From: Thalassiosira profunda
Lineage: Eukaryota > Bacillariophyta > Thalassiosirophyceae > Thalassiosirales > Thalassiosiraceae
Assembly (NCBI GenBank): GCA_036939355.1
Contig: JALLAP010002124.1
Location: forward strand, 1 to 10,946
Direction: 5' to 3'
DNA: 10,946 nucleotides
The first letter of the stretch is position 1, and every line of letters starts with the position of its first letter. The position numbers and the translations under genes are program-made. The notes under the pieces are model-generated. The model was given only the letters and a program-made list of their open reading frames with translations, was not told the origin of the DNA and ran no database searches. Below, piece after piece: positions 1 to 6,091 of this stretch.

Positions 1-651
1 TTGGATGCCCAACGCGCGCATCTCCCCCAAATCGGCATCAAAGTCCAAATAGGACGATCGAAACGCGTGGATGGCCTTGACGGCCTTGCCCCATCCCCCC
101 AGACTTTGCGATTTGTCGTTGGGGTATCCTCCCAACGTGCTCCCGCCCGTGTCCTCCGCCTCCATCATTTGGGTATAATGCTCCGCCAGCCCCGCCAATA
201 GGTCGGTCTCGCTGTTCCATCTTGGACCGGTGGAGGCATCCAAATGCAGCGGGGGCAGGCAGGCGGCGGCCACGGCGTCGTCGGGGCTGGCCACCTCGAC
301 CGCGCCATTGGGACCGACGAAGAACCAATCCTCGAGGGACAGCCACGCGGCGAGGTTGACGCCCGTGGGGAGCGGCGGTTTGTCAGCTGCACTTCCAATA
401 TCGGCGCCGCCAACGAGTTCACTGCCAGTGGATGCGCCATCCTCCTTCACCCCATTGGACCGCTTGGCGCGGTAGCGCTCCCCGGCATCGGGCAAGATGA
501 ACCCTACGAGGAAGCACAGCGCCGCGATCGCGGCGCAGGTCGGGGTGCACCGTCGGCGCCAGCCGGTCGGGGCGGGAGGCCCCGCGCCGTTGCGACGGAG
601 GTCGGCCTCGGGATCGTCGGCCTCCATGCTGATGGATTGGTAGGAGGCCAT
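1..651 (-). CDS. Membrane-anchored GH5-like exo-beta-1,3-glucanase, N-terminal part
   Basis: Seen: an open frame of 217 residues starts at the ATG at 651-649 and runs off the left edge. Residues 1-37 are hydrophilic and basic just before a single hydrophobic segment at about 38-54 (AAIAALCFLVGFIL). That order suggests a type II membrane protein with its bulk in the ER/Golgi lumen or outside the cell. A linker rich in Gly, Ser and Asp follows. Residues 97-111 (GVNLAAWLSLEDWFF) resemble the GVNLGGWL..E.WF signature that opens the catalytic barrel of GH5-type glucan 1,3-beta-glucosidases. Residues 197-217 (FRSSYLDFDADLGEMRALGI) resemble the following conserved segment before the VRxPxxxW strand. 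The catalytic Glu residues would lie outside the window, so activity cannot be judged. Inference: it hydrolyses or remodels beta-1,3-glucan, such as chrysolaminarin or wall glucan. The signature has AA where family members usually have GG. It is divergent from the small LysM gene, and no intron is visible. Confidence 0.72.
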   Translation of the reverse strand, partial: MASYQSISMEADDPEADLRRNGAGPPAPTGWRRRCTPTCAAIAALCFLVGFILPDAGERYRAKRSNGVKEDGASTGSELVGGADIGSAADKPPLPTGVNLAAWLSLEDWFFVGPNGAVEVASPDDAVAAACLPPLHLDASTGPRWNSETDLLAGLAEHYTQMMEAEDTGGSTLGGYPNDKSQSLGGWGKAVKAIHAFRSSYLDFDADLGEMRALGIQ

Positions 652-1026
652 GGTCCTCAGCGTCGTCGCGTCGTCGCAGTGGGCGCGGGTGCGTGGGCGA
701 TTTTTTGGGTTGATGAAAAGATACCATTCACTGCGAAGGTGCACTGTTTCAATGCTGCATGCGCTCTCAGCTTGACGTCTTGAGAGATTGGCGTCGATGC
801 TCTTGGAACAAATCTTTGGATCGAAGGCCTTGCCTGCGGGACATACCTTCTTGGGTTACTTCTTGTTCGAACACAAGATGGGAGGCAAGACTCTCCGAAA
901 AGCGCCGCCATCGACCAGCGCTCTCTGGGCGCTGCCATTCCATCCACAAAACTTTGCAGAAGGTCGATGCCCAGAGCTCAACACACTCTCCCTACTACTA
1001 CTCACACATCCAACCATCCATCCAAC
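652..1026. promoter_or_regulatory. Divergent intergenic region between the GH5-like and small LysM genes
   Basis: This 375-bp gap separates two start codons that face away from each other, so it must hold both 5' UTRs and promoters. The last 45 bp before the plus-strand ATG are rich in C, A and T with few G, as expected of a 5' UTR. A TGACGTC motif occurs at 773-779. TGACGT is the core of bZIP/CRE sites and of the CO2/cAMP-responsive elements described in diatom promoters. One hexamer is weak evidence. No TATA box is obvious. Confidence 0.4.
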
Positions 1027-1362
1027 ATGGGACGCGGCAGCATCTACGCCAAGATCTTCGACAACTCCTACACCCGCCGGAGGTTCTCCAAGGTGGGCGT
1101 CTTCTACCACGACGTGCAGGACGGCGACTCCTTGGAGAGCCTCAGCGCTCGGTACAAAGTATCGGAGGAAGACATCCTGAATGCCAACTTCGGCATGCGG
1201 AGCACGCTATCGGGTGGGTATCAGCGGATCATCATTCCGCTGCCGGACGCGCCGGAGGAGGATGTCAACGACGATCAGGAGGGCAACGAAAACGAGGCCA
1301 AGGTCGAAGGACCGAACCGAGGCGGAAGCTCGCGGGATGTGATGAATCCTCCCGCCGAGTGA
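1027..1362 (+). CDS. Small single-LysM protein, 111 aa
   Basis: The 111-residue frame holds one LysM domain at about residues 26-72: FYHDVQDGDSLESLSARYKV, then ILNAN and a final IIIPLP strand. This matches the order YxVxxGDSLxxLAxxYxV, ILxxN, L.IP of known LysM modules. I chose the ATG at 1027 (context aacATGG) over the in-frame ATG at 967 because the extra 20 residues are low-complexity Thr/His/Ser/Pro and look like translated 5' UTR. The N-terminus is basic (TRRRFSK) with no signal peptide or membrane segment, and the C-terminal 40 residues are acidic and probably disordered. LysM domains bind N-acetylglucosamine polymers in secreted proteins. Intracellular LysM proteins are also common in eukaryotes, with other or unknown ligands, and this one looks intracellular. 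It shares the YHxV opening with the larger LysM gene at 7623, so the two may be paralogous. Confidence 0.85.
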   Translation: MGRGSIYAKIFDNSYTRRRFSKVGVFYHDVQDGDSLESLSARYKVSEEDILNANFGMRSTLSGGYQRIIIPLPDAPEEDVNDDQEGNENEAKVEGPNRGGSSRDVMNPPAE

Positions 1363-1497
1363 GGCGATTTGAACTCTGCCTCCGAGTTAGCCGAAGCGTG
1401 CTATATGTTGTAACGATGCAATAACCATTAGGCTCAATTTGCAATTACATCACAACGCGCTCCGCATCGTCTCCTTCCGCCCCCGTCCCTCTCTCAG
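1363..1497. other. Short convergent intergenic region
   Basis: This 135-bp gap lies between the stop codons of the small LysM gene and the peroxiredoxin gene. It must contain both 3' UTRs. The stretch at about 1400-1450 is relatively AT-rich and may hold the polyadenylation signals, but no canonical AATAAA is visible. Nothing else was recognised. Confidence 0.5.
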
Positions 1498-2200
1498 TCA
1501 AAGGGCCGCCAGCACGTTCGGAGCCCACGTGTCCGAGCTCTCCTTCGCGCTGCTGAAGTAATGCGTCACCTTCCCATCGTCCGCGATCAGGCTGAATCGC
1601 TTCGTTCGCACCATCACGCCGCCCTCGATGGCCAATCCCAATGCCCTCGAAAGCTCTGCGTCGGCGTCCGACAGGAACACGATGCCGGCGTCCGCTCCTC
1701 CCGAGGTGCGCCCCCATGCCTTTTAGCATCATCAATATCGCGCGGACGGGAGTAAGACGCAATATATAATACTCTGCACGAATCGCAGGTATTAAGTGCA
1801 TATCAACATTTCTCACCTCCATCACATACGCATCGTTCGTCGCAATGCAAATGGTCAACTCGACGCCCTTGGCCTTCAGCTCCTCCTGCGCCGCGATGAA
1901 GCTCGGCAAATGGCTCTTGCTGCACCCCGGGGTAAAGGCGCCGGGCACAGCGAAAATGGCCACCTTCTTGCCCCGGACGAGCTCGGAGAGTTCCACGTCC
2001 TTCGGTTTGCCGTAGTCGGCCTGTCCCTCCTTGAGGACGACGGAGGGGAGGGCGTCGCCCACTTTCACTTCGGTTGCCATGTTGAGCGCTGTGGAGGAAT
2101 GATGATGGAAGGCGGCAGGTGTGGGGAAGGGTGAGAAGCCGAGGCCGGTGGCGACGAGACCGCAGAGTAGGAGGGCGCGAAGGGATAGCATGGAGCTCAC
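1498..2200 (-). CDS. Plastid-targeted type II peroxiredoxin (Prx5 subfamily), two exons
   Basis: This is a thiol peroxidase that reduces H2O2 and alkyl hydroperoxides. Exon 1 is 2200-1817 and exon 2 is 1719-1498; spliced, they give 201 residues. Residues 1-21 form a hydrophobic signal peptide (LRALLLCGLVATGLG). It is followed by F22, and P24 lies two residues later, resembling the ASA-FAP signature for import into red-lineage secondary plastids. The stretch up to about residue 41 would be the transit peptide. The mature part has PGAFTPGCSKSHLP with catalytic T90 and peroxidatic C93. C118 sits in ELTICIATNDAYVM, the position of the resolving cysteine in atypical 2-Cys type II peroxiredoxins. 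R166 (MVRTKRF) is the conserved active-site Arg. The intron falls exactly in NDAYVME/AWGRTSGG, and splicing restores the family sequence, which strongly supports the model. Such enzymes usually use glutaredoxin or thioredoxin as reductant, and the divergent neighbour encodes a glutaredoxin fusion. Confidence 0.95.
1720..1816 (-). other. Intron of the peroxiredoxin gene (97 nt)
   Basis: The donor is GTGAGA after GAG and the acceptor is AAAAG before GCATGG, in phase 0. It is AT-rich compared with the exons. Removing it joins ...NDAYVME to AWGRTSGG, which is continuous in the Prx5 family. Reading straight through leaves the family frame at once. Confidence 0.93.
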
Positions 2201-2555
2201 GTTTGATTGCTCGCCGTGCGCTTGGCGGCCGACTTGGACTTGGGGAGCTGGAGCTCACTGATGTTGCCCGATCGCTTTGGCTCTGACGTTTTGCGCCAGG
2301 AGGTCGCTCTCGCTCGGGAGGCGGGTTTTCACCTACTCGTACTATTCCTGCGTAGAATCAGATTTGCTCAGGCGCTGGTTTGTAGTGTGTGAGTGTGTGC
2401 TGACTTCCGTCAACCACGACACCCACCACTCGACGCCCAAGAACGAATCCTTCCCAGGCTGGAGGCCACCCTGCTCCGGGCCGGAGATGATGCTCCCATA
2501 AAATTCATTTCCGTCCAATCGGCGCTTCCTTGTCCACCAGCATCATAAGCACAAG
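2201..2555. promoter_or_regulatory. Divergent intergenic region between the peroxiredoxin and Grx-DEP-DUF547 genes
   Basis: This 355-bp region separates two start codons facing opposite ways and should contain both promoters. A TGACGT motif (bZIP/CRE-like) occurs at 2284-2289, and a GT-rich run (GTGTGTGAGTGTGTGCTG) lies near 2384-2402. An in-frame TAA at 2499-2501 upstream of the Grx gene, with no ATG between it and 2556, fixes that gene's start if there is no upstream exon. No gene was recognised in the gap. Confidence 0.45.
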
Positions 2556-4296
2556 ATGGGGCGCATCACAATCTTTTCCGTCGAGAATTGCAACTACTGC
2601 CGCCGCACCAAGGCGGCCTTCGCCGAGCGCGGCATCCCGTATGCGGACATCGACATCGAATCGTACCCGTCGAAGCGATCCGACATGCTCGCGCTGACGG
2701 ACCGAATGTCGGTGCCCCAAGTTTTCTTCAACGACGATCACATCGGGGGATCGGAGGAGGCGCTGGCGGTGCTGGCCAAGTGGGACGAGGAGATTGCAAC
2801 CGGCGACGGCGCGGACGCATCGCCGCGCGACGGATACGTCCGGCTGGTCGAATCGAGGCCGGATCCGACCGACGAGCGGCTGGCGATTCCGACGGGGCCG
2901 TCGGCCGTCAAGCCCGTCGATCTTGCGGCATCTCGCTCTCGGGAGACGATCCAAATCGACGAGAAGGAATACACCACGCTTGAACTCACCAAGCTGCTGG
3001 TGCAGAGGATGCCCCGCGATTCTCTGTCATATTGGGGCTGTCTGTATTACAACGTGTTCAAGGGGTCCGATGGGGTGAGAATCGCGTTGCAATTGATGTG
3101 CATACGACGTGCCCATATCTAACTCTCGCTGTCGATGCAGGTGACGGCACTCCGAGAGATATTCGGGCTGGAATCGAGGGAGGAGGCCGTGCAAGTGGGC
3201 CTGAAGCTGCAGCGCAAGCATTTCCTGGGGCACGTTTGCAAAGATCACCCGTTTGGAGACAGCATATATTATTTCCGATTGCAGCCCTTTGACACGCCGC
3301 ACATTCTCAACTCGTTCCGGGTGTGGGGCGAAGCCGTGGAGGACGACCCGATGCACCTGATCCATCGCCTGGGAAAGCTCTGGGGCAAATTGGAATCTCG
3401 CCATTTGAAGGATGGCCTGGTGGATCACGCGACAATTCGCACCGACGACTTGTATTGGAAATTCGAGGAGGAAGTGTGCGAGTTGCAGCGCGTATCTCTC
3501 ACTGAAATGGATGATGCGGCGAAGACGGCGTTCGTGATCAACCTCTACAATCTTTGGATCAAGTATGCATTTGTCAAAGTGGGCATACCCGCGACGAATC
3601 TGAACCGGCTTTCCTTCTTCGACGACGTTTCGGTCGATGTTGGCGGCTGCATTCTCAGCTTCAACGATCTCGAGCACGGAATCCTGCGAGCAAATACCCG
3701 GCATCCGTACAAGCTGTCCAAACAATTTGGTGTTGCCGATTCGAGGAAACGTCTCGCGCTGAAAACATTGGATCCGAGGATACACTTTGCATTGAACTGC
3801 GGGGCGCGAAGTTGCCCTCCGGTAAAGAAGTACACGGCAGAGGCAATCGAGGAAGAATTGCGGCTCTCCGCAATGGCCTTTTGCGAGCAGGAGAACAACG
3901 TGTCCGTCGATTTAGAGGCACGCGAGCTAAAGCTCTCCAAAATACTGTATTGGTACATGTCGGACTTTGGTGAGTGCCGCAGAATACAAATGGTACTGTA
4001 CTCTCTGAGATGAGTTGCTGTTTCTCACTTTTCCTTGGGGAATGTTTGCGGATGTAGCTCCGTCGAAGAGCGAGCTCCCAAAGAAAGTTGTCGAGTACCT
4101 GAGAGGAGAGAAGAAGGCACTGCTCGAAAAGCTAATGGAGGACAAAACAGGCCGCATCGCGGTGAAATTTCTGGACTACGATTGGTCGTCGAACGATGCC
4201 AATTTCGATACCTTCGAGAGGGGGCATTTGAGCAGCAAGTCCGTCTTTCCCTACTCACGTAATCCTCCTCCTCAGAGATACGAAATGATGGCGTAG
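2556..4296 (+). CDS. Glutaredoxin-DEP-DUF547 fusion protein, three exons, 528 aa
   Basis: Exons are 2556-3074, 3141-3969 and 4058-4296. Residues 1-80 form a glutaredoxin fold: ITIFSVENCNYCRRTK has the active-site CxxC (C12, C15) as CNYC instead of the usual CPYC; SVPQVFFN has the cis-Pro; HIGGSEEAL is the glutathione-binding GG turn. After an acidic linker, about residues 135-220 form a DEP domain (LTKLLVQRMP, then YYNVFKGSDGVTALREIFGL and AVQVGLKLQRKHFLGHV). About residues 275-415 are DUF547, with the hallmark FVINLYNLWIKYAF, then LDPRIHFALNCGARSCPP, and KILYWYMSDF near 440-449. The C-terminus carries FLDYDWSSND, also typical of the family. No targeting peptide is visible, so it is probably cytosolic. 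Known: DEP domains bind membranes or GPCR-linked proteins, Grx reduces disulfides or glutathionylated proteins, and the DUF547 activity is unknown. Inference: a redox-sensing signalling protein. Both introns are confirmed by restored domain continuity. Confidence 0.95.
3075..3140 (+). other. Intron 1 of the Grx-DEP-DUF547 gene (66 nt)
   Basis: The donor is GTGAGA and the acceptor is GATGCAG, in phase 0. It lies inside the DEP domain; splicing gives FKGSDGVTALREIF, while reading through meets a TAA at 3120-3122. Confidence 0.92.
3970..4057 (+). other. Intron 2 of the Grx-DEP-DUF547 gene (88 nt)
   Basis: The donor is GTGAGT and the acceptor is GATGTAG, in phase 1. Splicing creates an Ala codon from G plus CT and joins WYMSDF to APSKSELPKK. 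Reading through hits a TGA at 4011-4013. Confidence 0.9.
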
Positions 4297-4328
4297 AATT
4301 CGAGTAGCTTCTCTAGGTATGTAGGTAC

Positions 4329-4781
4329 CTAAGTACTGCGCATCGTTCCGCCACCATCGTCATTGCTCAGCAAGCGGCGCAACTTATCTCCACTTTCTTT
4401 GGGAAGGTCGTTCGCGAAGTCGGCTGGGAGCTGATCGCGGATTCGTGATGCAACAGAGCCAGCTCCAGGGGCACCCAACTGCAGAAGAGCCTTGCGGGAT
4501 TCCTCACTCATGTGACGATGTGCGTTGATAATGGAAACAAAGTTGCCCAAAGCACTAACAGGGTCTTCGCCCCCCCTGACGGCTGCGACGGCTCGCTTCA
4601 GTTCCGCTTTGAGTACGCGAAATACGCCACCGTCATCACGATTGTCGACAGTGCTCCCGACGCCCCCATGGCAACCAGCGCAGCATCCGGCACCGTTCGC
4701 GCCATTGTCGCAGCCATGGCGCAAATCCTGGTAGTCGGGCTTGACTCCATTCGTCTTGCGTCCAGATCTCGTAAGCGACAT
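4329..4781 (-). CDS. 150-aa ORF of unknown function, in frame behind a TGA; may be the 3' exon of the upstream gene
   Basis: I do not recognise this protein. It starts with an ATG three bases after the TGA that ends the upstream ORF, in the same reading frame (TGA AAC ATG). Residues 1-50 are rich in Gly, Asn, Asp and Cys (GCCAGCHGG) and look unlike a folded domain. Residues 51-150 look like genuine protein: amphipathic helices (VFRVLKAELKRAVAAV, VSALGNFVSIINAHRHMS, SRKALLQLGAPG) and a charged C-terminus (GDKLRRLLSND). A separate eukaryotic gene starting 3 nt after another's stop is unlikely. It is more likely the continuation of the upstream gene through an unrecognised intron (see 4728-4859), a readthrough extension, or the remnant of a broken longer gene. 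The stop is only 32 bp from the convergent Grx-DEP-DUF547 stop. Confidence 0.4.
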   Translation of the reverse strand: MSLTRSGRKTNGVKPDYQDLRHGCDNGANGAGCCAGCHGGVGSTVDNRDDGGVFRVLKAELKRAVAAVRGGEDPVSALGNFVSIINAHRHMSEESRKALLQLGAPGAGSVASRIRDQLPADFANDLPKESGDKLRRLLSNDDGGGTMRST

Positions 4782-4859
4782 GTTTCAGAGCAAAGTGGGC
4801 AATGCGTCAGGGCATTCCACAAGCAAAAAGGCTTCGCAGAGACCGGCAACAAATGTCAC
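4728..4859 (-). other. Candidate intron (132 nt) that would remove the in-frame TGA
   Basis: Reading on the minus strand, a GTGACA donor after GCGTTTCAT and a CTACCAG acceptor before GATTTG are both in phase 0. Removing the 132 nt (a multiple of three) would join SHAAWSAFH to DLRHGCDNGANG and give a 516-residue protein, deleting the TGA at 4787-4785. The donor departs from the GTGAG seen in all five supported introns of this window, so the call is weak. Confidence 0.25.
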
Positions 4860-6091
4860 ATGAAACGCAGACCAAGCTGCGTGAGATAATCTGTCGAAAC
4901 TTGGTATGTGGCCAGTGAGCGCTGCCTCCAAATCCACGTCGAGCCAAGCGACCGCTTCCAGTTCCTCAACCAAGAAATCGAGCGTCATTCCCTGCTCGAA
5001 CTTGTACGTGTAGCACCGAGTGAAGTTGGGGAAAAGGACTGCGGTGGCGCCTATGAGCTCTGGACCCCAAAGATCATCCCAAGGCCCAGGGAGGAGCTTT
5101 TTGCGTCGCTCCCAGCGAGCGGCGACACCAACAAGGGCCTTGCAAGCGCTCTTCCAGTCGCCGCCAAACATCTCTTTCAACAAGAAGAGAAGCATCGTGG
5201 CCCTCCCCGTAGGATTCAGACCGTTCTCGACTTTGCTGGGATCGAATGAAACGAAGCAGTTGTCGCGCTTCCGCTTCCGCGTCTGCTTCCAAGGCTCGGA
5301 CCCCAGCGTGTCGTTGGCGGCCTCCGCAGCCTCCCCCACCTCCTCTTCTACGGCCCGCCCGGGGGCGGGAAAAAGACCCGCGTCATGGCCCTCCCGCGGC
5401 GATCCCCCCATGCTAACAGTATCCTGCATGACGCGGGCGAGCTCACTCTTCGTGAGGCGCAATTCCTCCTCGAGCAGCGAGCGCTGGAAGATGGGCGTGG
5501 AAAATCAGTTTTGGCTGGAGGAATTGGGAGAATGCACATTGGAGAGATCATACAACCACTCACCTGGTCGGACAGCTCCTGCAGAGCCAGGGATATAATG
5601 TCGGACGCCATGGTAGCAGCCTGCCCCCATGCCCATTGGAGGGCGACATCCAAGCTCGACATCATGGCGCCGTCGCCCCCACGAGTGCTGGTGTCGCTCG
5701 GCGCGTTGCAAACGTCCTCGGCCGAGGTGGCCGGGGGTGTGCCATCTTGGACTTGGTGCTGCAATTTATCACGAAGCTGCAATTGTTGCAGCAATTTTTG
5801 CTTCAATTGTTGATGCAATTGTTGCTGACGAAGCTGCTGCTTGTACGCTTGTTCCATCGCTACAGCTGCTGATGCGACCCGTTGTTGCTGATAACGCTGC
5901 TGCTCCTCCTCCCTCTCGGCATTCTCCTGGCATTCTTGGCACGCCCTCGCAATCAAATGCTCTGACTGTAAATTGATGAATTTGCACATCACGCATTCCC
6001 TCCTCTTTCCAGGGGCGACCGTCCCGTCCTCGGCCGAGGTGGCCGCCTCGTCCTCGCCCGGGGGTACGACATCTTGAGCGGGGGACGGCAT
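4785..6091 (-). CDS. Cys4-motif, Q-rich coiled-coil protein of unknown function, two exons
   Basis: Exon 1 is 6091-5564 and exon 2 is 5483-4785; spliced, they give 408 residues up to the TGA. No family is recognised. Residues 33-54 hold two CxxC pairs 14 residues apart (CVMC, then CQEC), able to bind one zinc. Residues 58-115 are a Q-rich helical stretch (QQLRQQQLHQQLKQKLLQQL), probably coiled coil. Residues 143-197 are helical (LALQELSDQ joined to RSLLEEELRLTKSELARVMQ), and the heptad-like pattern runs smoothly across the splice junction, which supports the intron. A basic KQTRKRKRDN cluster near residue 240 could be a nuclear localisation signal. The C-terminal part has hydrophobic helices with many Trp and Phe. 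The ATG at 6091 is the first in-frame ATG; upstream codons offer only GTG. Inference: a nuclear scaffold or regulatory protein. The true C-terminus is uncertain because a second ORF follows in frame. Confidence 0.6.
5484..5563 (-). other. Intron of the Cys4/Q-rich gene (80 nt)
   Basis: The donor is GTGAGT after CAG and the acceptor is a pyrimidine-rich CATCTTCCAG, in phase 0. Splicing joins LALQELSDQ to RSLLEEELRL and puts the reading into the long frame that ends at 4785. An alternative upstream CTCCAG acceptor (about 5522) would shift the frame and is not favoured. Confidence 0.8.
5711..6044 (+). repeat. Perfect 20-bp direct repeat within exon 1 of the Cys4/Q-rich gene
   Basis: The 20-mer CGTCCTCGGCCGAGGTGGCC occurs at 5711-5730 and again at 6025-6044, 314 bp apart, and one further base also matches. 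It contains the 10-bp palindrome CTCGGCCGAG. Both copies are read in the same frame and encode the peptide ATSAED, so this is an internal duplication at protein level too. Confidence 0.85.
5761..5840 (-). repeat. Degenerate CAATTGTTG-type tandem repeat encoding the Q-rich helix
   Basis: On the plus strand, TGCAATT/CAATTGTTG units recur irregularly (CAATT at 5762, 5780, 5792, 5804 and 5816). On the coding strand they give runs of CAA and CAG codons for the Q-rich stretch. The codons are mixed, so this is not a pure CAG slippage tract. Confidence 0.6.

Noticed and set aside
244..783. A 179-codon plus-strand frame
   Set aside because: It is antisense to the GH5-like frame, shows no motif, and ends within the promoter region.
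967..1026. A 20-residue N-terminal extension of the small LysM protein
   Set aside because: The ATG at 967 is in frame, but the added residues are His/Thr/Ser/Pro-rich and read like 5' UTR. The ATG at 1027 has a better context and begins directly before the conserved part.
3027..3785. A 252-codon open frame on the minus strand
   Set aside because: It is antisense to the confident DUF547 exon, shows no domain, and is an expected shadow of a biased coding strand.
4785..4787. The TGA as a selenocysteine codon
   Set aside because: The context LL-TGA-NM lacks a CxxU-type redox motif, the protein is not a known selenoprotein family, and I could not identify a SECIS-like stem.
4598..4852. An 84-codon minus-strand frame with a hydrophobic end (ALSTIVMTVAYFAYSKRN)
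   Set aside because: It starts with TTG, overlaps the longer same-strand frame, and no splice pair clearly connects it to the upstream exon.
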